From contig CAVPQU010000018.1 of NCBI GenBank assembly GCA_963707665.1, positions 558,001 to 622,000 of the forward strand: DNA of 64,000 nt. The letters run 5' to 3'. The first letter of the stretch is position 1. Each line of letters starts with the position of its first letter. Under the pieces are notes generated by a model. That model worked only from the letters and a program-made list of their open reading frames with translations. It was not told where the DNA came from and did no database searches. The position numbers and the translations under genes are program-made. This stretch comes from DATJCV01 sp963707665. GTDB lineage: Bacteria; Pseudomonadota; Gammaproteobacteria; Burkholderiales; Burkholderiaceae_D. This document shows, piece after piece, positions 28,782 to 37,981 of this stretch.

Positions 28782-29990
28782 ATGAAAAAAAAATCCACAC
28801 TCGCAGCCCCGGCCGCCGACGGCCGCCGTCAATTCCTGATGCGTTCCACGGCGCTGGGGGCAATGGGTGCGCTACCGTTGTTGCAAACCGCCAGCCAGGC
28901 ACTGGCGGCCGAGAACAACGAGCCGGTCAAGATCGGCTACCTGCCGATCACCGACGCGGCGCCGCTGCTGATCGCGCACGCCAACAAGACTTTCGAGGCA
29001 CAAGGCTTGCAGGTCGAGAAACCGCGGCTGTTCCGTAGTTGGGCGCAGATCGTCGAAGCATTTCTGAGCGGCCAGGTGAACGTCGTGCACCTGCTGATGC
29101 CGATGACGATCTGGGCGCGTTATGGCAGCAAGGCGCGTGCCAAGGTGGTGGCATGGAACCATATGGAAGGATCGGCTCTGACGGTGCTGCCGGAAATCAA
29201 CCGCTTGAGCGATCTCGGCGGCAAGACGGTGGCGATTCCGTTCTGGTACTCGATCCATAACGTGACGCTGCAGCATTTGCTGCGCGGCCAGGGCCTGGAA
29301 GCGATCAGCGAAGGCAATCCGGGACCGAAGCAGGTGAAGCTGGTGGTGATGTCGCCGGGCGACATGCTGCCGGCGCTGGGCACCAAGCAGATTGCCGGCT
29401 ATACCGTGGCCGAGCCGTTCAACGCGCTGGCGGAAACGCTGAAGGTCGGCAAGATCTGGCGCTTTACCGGCGATATCTGGAAGGATCACGCCTGCTGCGT
29501 GGTGTTCATGCATGAGCGCGACCTCGAGCAGCGTCCGGAATGGGCGCAAAAAGTGGTCAACAGCATCGTCCAGGCGCAGCTCTGGATTCGCGATCACCGC
29601 GACGAAGCCGCGCGCCTGCTGGCCAAGGACAATCCTGCTCACTACACGCCGCACGCCTACGAGACGCTGGCCCAGGTGCTGGCCCCGCACGAGGAATTGA
29701 CGCCCAAGTACAAGGGATCCGGCGCCGTGCTCCATGCCGAGTGGAATGAGAAGCGAATCGACTTCCAGCCGTATCCGTTCCCCAGCTATACCGAGGAACT
29801 GGTCAAGATGCTGAAGCAGACCACTGTGCTCGGCCGCAACGACTTCCTGCAGGCGCTCGATCCGGCCTTCGTCGCGCGTGATCTGGTGGATGACCGCTTC
29901 GTGAAAAAGGCCATTGCCGATGTCGGCGGGCTGAAGACATTTGGCTTGCCGACTTCGCTTACCCGGCGCGAAACGATTTCGACGAAATAG
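28782..29990 (+). CDS. ABC transporter substrate-binding protein, SsuA/NrtA-like, with Tat-type signal
   Basis: 402-residue periplasmic solute-binding protein. The leader contains DGRRQFLMRSTALGAMGA then ALAAE, a twin-arginine motif followed by a hydrophobic stretch and a signal-peptidase site, so export by Tat is likely. The mature part begins VKIGYLPITDAAPLLIAHA, typical of SsuA/NrtA/ThiY-like proteins. The start at 28782 follows AAGGA at 28772-28776. The ligand is probably a sulfonate or related organic anion, judging from CysB and the neighbours; this is inference. Confidence 0.92.
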   Translation: MKKKSTLAAPAADGRRQFLMRSTALGAMGALPLLQTASQALAAENNEPVKIGYLPITDAAPLLIAHANKTFEAQGLQVEKPRLFRSWAQIVEAFLSGQVNVVHLLMPMTIWARYGSKARAKVVAWNHMEGSALTVLPEINRLSDLGGKTVAIPFWYSIHNVTLQHLLRGQGLEAISEGNPGPKQVKLVVMSPGDMLPALGTKQIAGYTVAEPFNALAETLKVGKIWRFTGDIWKDHACCVVFMHERDLEQRPEWAQKVVNSIVQAQLWIRDHRDEAARLLAKDNPAHYTPHAYETLAQVLAPHEELTPKYKGSGAVLHAEWNEKRIDFQPYPFPSYTEELVKMLKQTTVLGRNDFLQALDPAFVARDLVDDRFVKKAIADVGGLKTFGLPTSLTRRETISTK

Positions 29991-30020
29991 CGCGCACGGC
30001 GCTCGCATCAGGACCAGATC

Positions 30021-30815
30021 ATGGAACGAATTCTCAGGTTTTCCCGCCACTCCCCGCGCAGCGCCCAGTTGGCGCTCAGCCTCGGCGGATTGGCGACCCT
30101 GGTCCTGCTGTGGGGCTTGGGCACGCACTGGCTGCAGCACAGCATTTCGCTGGCCCAGCTGTTGAGCCCGAAAGAAACCTTCGACAGCCTGCTTCAATTG
30201 CTGACGCAAAACCAGTTGACCATGCACACCGTGACCAGCATGAAGCGGGTGCTGGTCAGCCTGGCGCTGGCGCTGGTGCTGGGCGTTCCGATCGGGCTGG
30301 CGATCGGCACTTCGCGCGCGCTGGAAAACAGCACCAGCAGCGCCTTTCAATTCCTGCGCATGATTTCGCCGCTGTCCTGGATGCCGATCGCGGTCATGGT
30401 GTTCGGCATTGGCGATGGCCCGATCTATTTCCTGCTGACCTTTGCCGCCGTCTGGCCGATCATCCTGAACACCGCAGCCGGCGTGCGCCGGCTTGATCCA
30501 AAGTGGCTGATGCTGGCAAAAAGCCTGTCCGCCACGCGTCGTGAAATCCTGTTCAGGATTGTCCTGCCCGGCATTCTCAGCAATATCCTGACCGGCTTGC
30601 GGTTGGCGATCGGCATCGTCTGGATCGTGCTGGTGCCCTGCGAAATGCTGGGCGTTAGCTCTGGCCTGGGCTACTTCATCCTCGATACTCGCGACCGCCT
30701 GGCGTATTCGGAGCTGATGGCGGTGATCGTGCTGATCGGTGCGCTCGGCTTCATGCTGGACGGGCTGGCACAAAAACTGTATCAGCGCTGGACCCATAGC
30801 GCGCAGGGCGATTAA
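30021..30815 (+). CDS. ABC transporter permease, SsuC/TauC type
   Basis: 264-residue inner-membrane permease with about six helices and the BPD_transp_1 EAA loop near AKSLSATRREILFRIVLPGILSNILTGLRLA. Features such as ISPLSWMPIAVMVFGIGDGPIYFLL match sulfonate/nitrate-type permeases. It is the last gene of the cluster beginning at 25979, completing an importer of binding protein, ATPase and permease. Confidence 0.93.
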   Translation: MERILRFSRHSPRSAQLALSLGGLATLVLLWGLGTHWLQHSISLAQLLSPKETFDSLLQLLTQNQLTMHTVTSMKRVLVSLALALVLGVPIGLAIGTSRALENSTSSAFQFLRMISPLSWMPIAVMVFGIGDGPIYFLLTFAAVWPIILNTAAGVRRLDPKWLMLAKSLSATRREILFRIVLPGILSNILTGLRLAIGIVWIVLVPCEMLGVSSGLGYFILDTRDRLAYSELMAVIVLIGALGFMLDGLAQKLYQRWTHSAQGD

Positions 30816-30852
30816 AAGCGGCAGGTCACGCGAATGAGCGCGGCCAACCGCG

Positions 30853-30881
30853 TTCAAGCACCGTTTTTCGCACGTTATAAT
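30853..30881 (+). promoter_or_regulatory. Candidate sigma-70 promoter of the FAH-family gene
   Basis: A perfect TATAAT at 30876-30881 lies 17 bases after TTCAAG (30853-30858, a weak -35). It is 33 bases upstream of the ATG at 30915. This suggests the hydrolase is transcribed separately from the transporter cluster. Confidence 0.5.
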
Positions 30882-30914
30882 CGGCCATCTCTGCCTTGAC
30901 CTTCAGGATGACCG

Positions 30915-31916
30915 ATGAAACTTGCCACACTCAGGGACGGCACCCGCGATGGCCAATTGGCCGTGGTGGCGCGTAATCTGAAAAGCGCCGTGCTGGCCGA
31001 CGGCATTGCACCGACCCTGCAGCGGGCGCTGGATGACTGGAACTTCATCGCGCCGCAACTCGAACAGCTTTACACCGACTTGAATGACGAGCGCGTCCGG
31101 CACGCATTCGAGTTCGAGCCGAAGCGCTGCATGGCGCCGTTGCCGCGCGCATTCCAGTGGGCCGACGGCTCCGCCTATGTCAATCATGTCGAACTGGTGC
31201 GGCGCGCGCGCAACGCTGAAATGCCGGATTCGTTCTGGCACGATCCGCTGATGTACCAGGGCGGCTCGGACGATTTCCTCGGTCCCAATGACGACATCGT
31301 GCTCGCTTCGGCCGAATGGGGCATCGACTTCGAAGGCGAAGTGGCGGTGATCACCGGCGACGTGCCGATGCAGAGCACGCCGGAGACGGCAGCGCAACAG
31401 ATCCGTCTGCTGATGCTGGTCAACGACGTTTCCCTGCGCAATCTGATTCCGGCTGAACTGGCCAAGGGCTTCGGCTTCCTGCAATCGAAGCCGGCCAGCG
31501 CCTTTTCGCCGGTGGCGGTGACGCCCGACGAACTGGGCAATGCCTGGCAGGACGGCAAGGTGCACCTGCCGCTGCGCGCCACCTGGAACGGCGTGCTGGT
31601 CGGCCAGCCGCACGCCGGCACCGACATGGTGTTCAGCTTTCCGCAGTTGGTGGCGCATCTGGCCAAGACGCGCAACGTGCGCGCCGGCTCGATCATCGGC
31701 TCCGGCACCGTCTCCAACAAGGATGCCAGCCGCGGCTACACCTGCATCGCGGAAAAACGCTGCCTGGAAACGATCGCCGATGGCGCCCCGAAAACGCCAT
31801 TCATGCAGTTTGGCGACACCATCAAGCTGGACATGCTGGATGCGAACGGCAAGTCGATTTTCGGCGCCATCGATCAGACGGTGGTACAGCACACCACCCC
31901 TGGCAAGGGCCGCTGA
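30915..31916 (+). CDS. Fumarylacetoacetate hydrolase-family protein
   Basis: 333-residue member of the FAH superfamily (C-C bond hydrolases, decarboxylases or isomerases). The metal-binding carboxylates lie in EWGIDFEGEVAVITG. Other conserved segments are MLVNDVSLRNLIP, GFGFLQSKPASAFSP and VRAGSIIGSGTVSNKD. The length and the N-terminal MKLATLRDGTRDGQLAVV fit bacterial FAH-like enzymes of aromatic catabolism. No other homogentisate-pathway gene is nearby, so the substrate is undefined. Confidence 0.9.
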   Translation: MKLATLRDGTRDGQLAVVARNLKSAVLADGIAPTLQRALDDWNFIAPQLEQLYTDLNDERVRHAFEFEPKRCMAPLPRAFQWADGSAYVNHVELVRRARNAEMPDSFWHDPLMYQGGSDDFLGPNDDIVLASAEWGIDFEGEVAVITGDVPMQSTPETAAQQIRLLMLVNDVSLRNLIPAELAKGFGFLQSKPASAFSPVAVTPDELGNAWQDGKVHLPLRATWNGVLVGQPHAGTDMVFSFPQLVAHLAKTRNVRAGSIIGSGTVSNKDASRGYTCIAEKRCLETIADGAPKTPFMQFGDTIKLDMLDANGKSIFGAIDQTVVQHTTPGKGR

Positions 31917-31985
31917 GCGCGGCGCCATCCGGCTCCGTCGAGCTGTCTTGCTATCTTGTTTTTCATTTTTCACCTCGGAGAACCC

Positions 31986-33153
31986 ATGCATCTTCCCCTC
32001 TTGCGCAGCCTTGCCGGCATCTCGCTGCTGACACTGGCCTGCGCCAGCTCGTCCGCTTTCGCCCAGACTCAGGATCGGCGTCAATATCTCCACCACCGGA
32101 CCGGCCGCCGCGATTGGCGCTCCCACCAAGAATGCGATGCTGCTGTGGCCGAAGGAAATCGCCGGCCAGAAGGTCGAATACGTGTTCCTGGACGACGGCT
32201 CGGACTCCACCAACGCGGTGCGCAACACGCGCAAGCTGACTGCCGAACAAAAAGTCGATGTGATCGTCGGCCCGAATACCACGCCGAACGCGCTGGCCAT
32301 GCTGGACGTGGTGGCCGAAGCGCAGACGCCGATGATCACGCTGGCGGCTTCCTCCTCCATTGTCGAGCCGGTTGACGCCAAGCGCGCCTGGGCCTTCAAG
32401 ATGCCGCAGAACGACTCGCACATGGCGACCATCCTGACCCAGCACATGGCCGACAATGGCATCAAGACCGTGGCCTTCATCGGCTTTGCGGATGCCTATG
32501 GCGAAGGCTGGTGGCGCGAATTTTCGAAGCTGGCAGAACTGCGCAAGATCAAGGTGGTGGCCAGCGAGCGCTATGCCCGCACCGACACCAGTGTCACTGG
32601 CCCGATCCTGAAAATCATGTCAGCCGGGCCGGATGCGGTGCTGATTGCCGGCTCCGCCACGCCGGCGGTGCTGCCGCAAAAAACCCTGGTCGAACGCGGC
32701 TACAAGGGCCGCATCTACCAGACGCACGGCATCGGCACGCTGGAATTCCTGAAGGTCGGCGGCAAGGACGTCGAAGGCACCTTCTTCCCGACCGGCCCGG
32801 CGGTGGTCGCCAAACAGCTGCCCGCGACCAACCCGGTGAAGAAGACGGCGCTCGCCTTTACCAACCGCTACGAAGCCGAATACGGCAAGGATACGATGAC
32901 GCAATTCGCCGCCGACGCCTGGGGCGCGTACCTGCTGATTGCGCATGCCGTGCCGCAGGCGCTGAAGACGGCGCAGCCCGGCACAGTCCAGTTCCGCAAC
33001 GCGCTGCGCACCGCGCTGGAAAACACCAAGGAACTGACGGTGCCGCAGGGCGTGATCAACATGAACCCGAAAGACCACGTCGGCCTCGACCAGCGCTCGC
33101 GCGTGATGGGGCAGATTCGCGACAACAAGTTTACCTATGCATATGGCGGGTGA
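31986..33153 (+). CDS. LivJ-like ABC substrate-binding protein, frameshifted near 32072
   Basis: Periplasmic type-I binding protein of the branched-chain amino acid/aromatic acid importer family. The signal peptide is MHLPLLRSLAGISLLTLAC to AFAQ. Then one surplus base (the GG at 32072-32073) breaks the frame; removing it continues IGVNISTTGPAAAIGAPTKNAML and the normal fold with VDVIVGPNTTPNALAMLDV, NGIKTVAFIGFADAYGEGW and DAVLIAGSATPAVLPQK. Repaired length is about 388 residues. No permease or ATPase lies next to it. As read, only the signal peptide would be followed by an unrelated tail. Confidence 0.88.
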
Positions 33154-33453
33154 GCGGCCGGAACGATTATCACCAATGCCAGGGCAGGGTACTCGAATCA
33201 CAATTTCGGAATCGCATTCGATGTCGGCGTGTTTGAAGGAAACCAGTATCTCGGCGCGTCACCGAAGTACAAGGCCATCGGCGCACTCGGCATGGATCTT
33301 GGGCTGGAGTGGGGCGGCAATTGGAAGACCATTGTTGATGAGCCTCATTTTCAGCTTCGGCCGACTTGGGCGACTGCGACCGGCATGAGCGAAAAAGAGA
33401 TGCTGGCCGAACTCAGAAATCGCGTTGCCGACGGCAGGCCAGTGTACGCGTAG
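33154..33453 (+). pseudogene. C-terminal remnant of an M15-family peptidoglycan peptidase
   Basis: An open stretch of 99 codons begins immediately after the stop of the LivJ-like gene. It reads TNARAGYSNHNFGIAFDVGVFEG, then ALGMDLGLEWGGNWKTIVDEPHFQLR. These are the zinc-binding His/Asp segment (SNHNFGIAFDVG) and the final metal/catalytic segment (DEPHFQLR) of M15 D,D-carboxypeptidase or phage-endolysin-type L-Ala-D-Glu peptidases. The N-terminal half is missing and there is no start or ribosome site. A deletion seems to have joined it to the preceding gene. Confidence 0.78.
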
Positions 33454-33776
33454 GCAGCCGGAACCACGCTGCGCGTCTGCGGAGGAATGGCAGCCATTTG
33501 GCCCCGCGTATGGGAGTTAGGGGCGAGCCCATTTCAACCTCGGCTGCTGCTGATCGCGCCCAAAGCGGGAATGCCCGCTTTGAGACTTGGATTCAACCGG
33601 TGGATGGCACTGACTTGATCAAATCGTGATTCGTGCGAGCGTCAATTGGAATTGCAGCCGATTGAGTTCGGAATCGATCATGGTTTTGATCGGAGTGCCT
33701 AATCTGTTGCAACCGGTAACAAAATATCGCGCGATATGCGGTAAGCGGCGCATGCGGCGCTCGGTAAGATGGCGGC
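33454..33776. other. 323-bp gap holding a strong hairpin
   Basis: No coding sequence recognised. It holds the hairpin at 33561-33582. Its right end should carry the nuclease promoter, but I see no clear one. Confidence 0.5.
33561..33582. terminator. Terminator-like hairpin
   Basis: AAAGCGGG at 33562-33569 and CCCGCTTT at 33574-33581 pair perfectly around AATG, with a further C-G pair outside (33561/33582). A and T runs form the stem base on both strands, so it could end transcription from the left. Confidence 0.55.
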
Positions 33777-34592
33777 ATGAAGAAAAAGCTTTTGGTACTT
33801 GTTCTGGTTCTTGCCACACCCGCCTACGCCACACCCTCCACGCTCTTTGATCAACTCGCTCCGCTGCTCCAGAGGCACACGGGAAAAACCCCGGCTGCTG
33901 CCAAAGGAACAGGCACAAGGACTGAATTTCGGACCTGTCCGCAATTTTTTGTCGGCGGCGTGTCGCCTCGGATTCCGAATGGACAGCGGCTGGCGCTCCG
34001 TGCCCTGTGCTACGACGCGTTTGCGGTGCTGCATTCCGGCGTGACCAAAACCCCCGTATTCGTCGCCGAACGTTTAAACAAAAAACAGCTCGACGCCGCC
34101 CGCGATGAAAAACGGACCAATCGCTTTTTTGCCGATGCGCGACTGCCCATCGCAGAACGAGCGCAACTGGAAGACTATCGAGGCAGCGGGTTTGACCGCG
34201 GACATATGGCGCCGGCGGCGAATATGCCCACGGCGCAGGCGATGGCCCAAAGCTTTTCGCTGGCGAACATGGTGCCGCAGGCGCCGGTCAACAACCAGCG
34301 CACCTGGGCCGGCATTGAAAAGGCCACGCGCAAATATGTGATGCGCGCGCAAGGCGACGTCTATGTGCTCACCGGTCCGGTGTTCGAACCTCACGCCAAC
34401 GTGATCGGCCCGAACCAGGTGCACGTCCCCAGCTACCTCTACAAGCTGGTCTATGATGCGACCACCAATCGCGCCTGGGCGCACTGGATCGCCAACACGA
34501 ACCAGGCGCATGCCGGTCGGCCGATTTCGTATGACGCATTGGTCCGGCGCACAGGGATCGAGTTTCTGTCCGGTATTCAACCTAAAGACTGA
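33777..34592 (+). CDS. Secreted DNA/RNA non-specific endonuclease (NUC family)
   Basis: 271 residues with an N-terminal signal peptide (MKKKLLVLVLVLATPAYA). The beta-beta-alpha-metal active site is YRGSGFDRGHMAPAANMPT, with the catalytic His in DRGH and the metal-coordinating Asn further on in ANMVPQAPVNNQRTW. The C-terminal part, VYVLTGPVFEP, is also family-typical. It would degrade nucleic acids in the periplasm or medium. No immunity partner is visible next to it, which favours a nutritional nuclease over a toxin. Confidence 0.93.
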   Translation: MKKKLLVLVLVLATPAYATPSTLFDQLAPLLQRHTGKTPAAAKGTGTRTEFRTCPQFFVGGVSPRIPNGQRLALRALCYDAFAVLHSGVTKTPVFVAERLNKKQLDAARDEKRTNRFFADARLPIAERAQLEDYRGSGFDRGHMAPAANMPTAQAMAQSFSLANMVPQAPVNNQRTWAGIEKATRKYVMRAQGDVYVLTGPVFEPHANVIGPNQVHVPSYLYKLVYDATTNRAWAHWIANTNQAHAGRPISYDALVRRTGIEFLSGIQPKD

Positions 34593-34716
34593 TTGCAAAC
34601 AGCCGCAGGAAGCAGCAATTTGCCGGGTGCGTGGATAACCCAATTATCCACCGCCGCCTCGCAATATTTGCCTCTGCCTAGCCATATGCGCTCATAACCT
34701 TCGGAAGCATCGAACC

Positions 34717-35190
34717 ATGGCTACGATTCGCACACCGGACCTCTCGGCGCGTCCGTTCAGCCTCGCCGTCGAGCGGATCTTCCCGGTGTCCGCGCCCGTG
34801 CTTTACGAGGCCTGGACCAGCCGCTTCGACCTCTGGTTCGCTGCGCCCGGATCGGTCCTCATGCGGGCCGAGGTGAATGCTCCCTTCTTCTTCGAAACCG
34901 AGTACCGGCAACAGGCCGAAGGGGCGGCCGAGCGCCATCCGCACTATGGGCGTTTTCTGCAGTTGCTTGCGGATCGGCTGATCCAGTTCACCTGGGTCAC
35001 GGGCGCGGGCGGCACCGAAGGCGCGGAGACGGTAGTCACGGTCGAATTAACGCCGGCGGAGGAGGGCACGCATCTCCGGCTGACCCACGCGGGCTTTGCC
35101 AGCGAGGCCGCGCGCGACGCTCATCGAGGCGCGTGGCCGATGATCCTCGAACATCTCGAGAAGCAGCTGGCCCCGCACAAGGGTGCCTGA
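34717..35190 (+). CDS. SRPBCC / AHSA1-like domain protein
   Basis: 157-residue single-domain protein with the START-like layout: VERIFPVSAPVLYEAWTSRFDLWFAAPG at the N-terminus and a C-terminal helix after LRLTHAGFASEAARDAHRGAWPMILEHLEKQL. This matches the activator of Hsp90 ATPase homolog 1-like family common in soil bacteria. Ligand and role are unknown. It stands alone and converges with cheA. Confidence 0.85.
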   Translation: MATIRTPDLSARPFSLAVERIFPVSAPVLYEAWTSRFDLWFAAPGSVLMRAEVNAPFFFETEYRQQAEGAAERHPHYGRFLQLLADRLIQFTWVTGAGGTEGAETVVTVELTPAEEGTHLRLTHAGFASEAARDAHRGAWPMILEHLEKQLAPHKGA

Positions 35191-35329
35191 TTTCGTAGGC
35201 GGATAGCGAGTCACCCTTGCACGTTCCTGCCTCGATACCGGCGAAGGCGGAATGGGTGCGACGCTGATATTCGAAACCGCCCCAACCGTCGGATTCCAAT
35301 ACAGGCCTAGGAGTATGTTGCAAATTCTG

Positions 35330-35362
35330 CCATATACCGCCCGGTATGCGGCGGTATATTGG
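35330..35362. repeat. Strong hairpin between convergent genes, next to GGAGTAT motifs
   Basis: CCATATACCGCC (35330-35341) pairs with GGCGGTATATTGG (35350-35362) with one bulged T and an 8-base loop. It is flanked by AGGAGTATGTTG (about 35309) and GGAGTATATGG (35363-35373). It sits 27 bases past the cheA stop and may terminate the cheZ-cheA transcript, though no T-run follows on that strand. Confidence 0.5.
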
Positions 35363-35388
35363 GGAGTATATGGATTTTTGCCGTTTTC

Positions 35389-37178
35389 TTATGCCGCCAG
35401 CCGCGCTGTGTTGCGGCATCCCTCCAGCAGGTACGTCAGTCCAATCACCAGCACCAGCTCGCCTTCGGCCGATCGCGCGGTGCCGTTGATGCCGGTCACC
35501 GAGAGGGCGGTCAATGGCTTGATCACCAGGTCGGCCGTGCTGTCCACCGCTTCCACCGCCAGGATGTAGGGCTGTGGCGCCATGATCACGATGCCGACCT
35601 GTTCGGCGCCGGGCGTATAACCGAGCGCGGCAGCCAGCGAACGGACCGGCAGCGGCCGCCCCTGGTCGCGCAACACCGGCGCGCCGCCGACCTCGTCGAA
35701 GCTTTCCGGCAATTCCACCACGCGCTGCACCACCGCCATTGGCATCGCCAGTATCGCGCCGGCGGTGCGTACCAACAGGGTCGGCACGATCGAGAGTTCG
35801 ATCGGCAGCCGGATCGAGAAGCGGGTGCCGCGGCCCAGCGCCGAGTCGATGCGGATCGAGCCGCGATGCCTTTCCACTGCGGTGCGCACCACGTCCATGC
35901 CGACCCCGCGCCCGGAGACGCTGGAGGCGACCTGCTTGGTCGAAAAGCCGGGTAGAAATACCAGATGCAGCGCTTCTTCCTCGGTCGGCGCACCGCCCTC
36001 GCCGAGCAAGCCCTTGGCGATCGCCTTTTTTCGCAATTCGTTCGGGTCCATGCCCTTGCCGTCGTCGCTCACTTCGATCATCACGCTGCTGCCTTCCTGC
36101 CAGGCCTTGAGCGTGATCGCGGCCTTGGCCGGCTTGCCGGCCGCCAGCCGTACCTCGGCATCTTCGATCGCGTGGTCGAGCGAATTGCGCAGCATGTGCA
36201 CCAGCGGGTCGTACAGGCTGTCGACCACGACCCGGTCGACTTCGGTTTCCGCGCCTTCGATGACCAGCTCGACATCCTTGCCAAGGTCCTTGGCCAGTTC
36301 GCGCACCAGGCGCGGGAATTTCTGGAACAGCCGGCCGACCGGCTGCATGCGGGTCGAGAGCGTGGCGCGCTGCAGTTCGGTCGAATAGCGCGCGGCGCGA
36401 TTCAGGGTTTCCGCCAGCGCCGTCATCAACTCGGTGGCGGCATCCTCGAACTTGAATTGCGCCAGTTTTTCCAGCAGCACGCTGGCCTGGTTGGCGGCCT
36501 GCACCGATTCGCCGGCGACTTCCAGCAAGGCATCCAGCTTGATGGCATCGATCCGGATGCTGTCTTCCTTCAGAACCGCGCCGCCGCGCGCGGTTCCGGC
36601 TGGCGGCGCTCGATGCCGTCCCAGCCGCTGGCGGCTGCGCCCGCTTCCGGCGCGGTTGCCGCGCCGCCGGTTGCCGCCGGCTCATTCTCGATGCCGGTGA
36701 CCGCATGGTACAGCGCCGCCCAGTCGGGGCCGGCTGCGGTGGCCGCATCGTTACTGACCGGGGCTGCGGCGGCTGGTGCGGCAGTCGGTGCCGAGCCGCC
36801 TTCGATCGCCTGCCTCAGGATTGCTTCGAGCGAACTCGGCATGGCGGACAACTGTTCGGGTTGGGCGCCATTGGCCAGATCGGTCAGTTGGTCGGCGACA
36901 AAGCCGCTGGCTTGCAGCGCCGCTTCGATCGCGATGCCGGTCACCGGCGCCTTGCCGGTGCGCAGCGCATCAAACAGGTTTTCGGTCAGGTGACAGGCGG
37001 AAACCATGGCGGACAGGCTCATGAAGCCAGCGCCGCCCTTGATGGTGTGAAACGAGCGGAACACGGCGTTGAGCGTTTCCATGTTGTCCGGCTGCCGTTC
37101 CAGCGCCAGCAGGTGTTCTTCGACGTTGGTGGCCAGCTCGAGTGCTTCGACCACAAAATCCTTGAGCATGTCTTCCAT
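35389..37178 (-). CDS. cheA: Chemotaxis histidine kinase CheA, frameshifted near 36585
   Basis: N-terminal section (37178 to about 36585) is an HPt domain with the phosphorylated His in FRSFHTIKGGAGFM (His44), then an Ala/Pro-rich linker. The second section (about 36585-35389) has the dimerisation helices (VLKEDSIRIDAIKLDALLEV), the N-box MLRNSLDHAIED, the ATP-lid motifs DDGKGMD and GRGVGMDVV, GRGTRFSIRLP, and a C-terminal CheW-like domain. The break lies in a GC-only run at about 36575-36595. The repaired length of about 596 is short because the CheY-binding P2 domain seems absent. It overlaps cheZ by one base. Confidence 0.9.
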
Positions 37179-37981
37179 CAGAAGCCCAGGCTGTCGAGCA
37201 AACTATCAACCCCATCCTGTTCCATGGCGGCACCTGGCGCGGACGGTCCTTGCATCAATTCAGCCGGTTGCGCCGCCGCTTCGGCCTGCGCGGCCAACAG
37301 TTCGGGTGGTGCGTTGTCGCGCAGCAGTTGCGCCAGTTCGCGCTCGGCGGTATGGGTGATGGTCACAATTTTCTTGATCAGCTGGCCGGTGATGTCCTGG
37401 AAATCCTGCGCCATCATGATCTCCAGCAAGCGTGCCTTCGAGGCTTCGGCGGCATGGTTCACGGTACTGGCGAAGTCACGCGAGTCGCCGGCCAGTTGCT
37501 TGAATTCCTCGATGCTGAGATTGCCCGCATACAGCGCTTCCCAGCGGCCGCCGATATCCCTCGATTGTTTGGCCAGCGCGTCCTGCAGCGGTATGCCTTC
37601 GTCGATCACGTTCAGCACCTTGTTGGCGGCCTGCTCGGTCAGCGTTGCCACATATTCCAGGCGGCCCTTGGCATCGGTGATTTGCGAGGCGACCTCGGAC
37701 AGCGAGCGGTCATAGCCGAGTTCGCGCAGCGAATCGTGCAGCAGGCGCACGATGGCACCCAGGCGCTCGTACATCGGTTTGTCGGCTGGATTTTCCTGTT
37801 CGTCGGCTTCGCCAGAGGCGCTTGCGGCGGCCTCGGTCTCCGCTGCCTCGCTGGCAATTGCGGCAGCGGGTGCGGCATCGGCTGCAACATCGGCGGCCGG
37901 CGGGCTGACCGCGCTGCCACTGTGCTGCGCCGATATTTCCTCGAATAGTGCATCCAGATCAACAGCGTCATCCATAGTCAA
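37178..37981 (-). CDS. cheZ: Chemotaxis phosphatase CheZ
   Basis: 267-residue protein with an Ala/Glu-rich N-terminal region, a long helical hairpin and the catalytic segment MMAQDFQDITGQLIKKIV, which holds the Asp and Gln that act on phospho-CheY. The C-terminal CheY-binding peptide is QDGVDSLLDSLGF, characteristic of CheZ. TGATG overlap couples it to the downstream cheA. No cheY lies in the window. Confidence 0.93.
   Translation of the reverse strand: MTMDDAVDLDALFEEISAQHSGSAVSPPAADVAADAAPAAAIASEAAETEAAASASGEADEQENPADKPMYERLGAIVRLLHDSLRELGYDRSLSEVASQITDAKGRLEYVATLTEQAANKVLNVIDEGIPLQDALAKQSRDIGGRWEALYAGNLSIEEFKQLAGDSRDFASTVNHAAEASKARLLEIMMAQDFQDITGQLIKKIVTITHTAERELAQLLRDNAPPELLAAQAEAAAQPAELMQGPSAPGAAMEQDGVDSLLDSLGF

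Noticed and set aside
28872..30857. 661-codon minus-strand open frame opposite the binding protein and permease
   Set aside because: Gln/His/Arg-rich antisense artefact; both plus-strand genes are clear.
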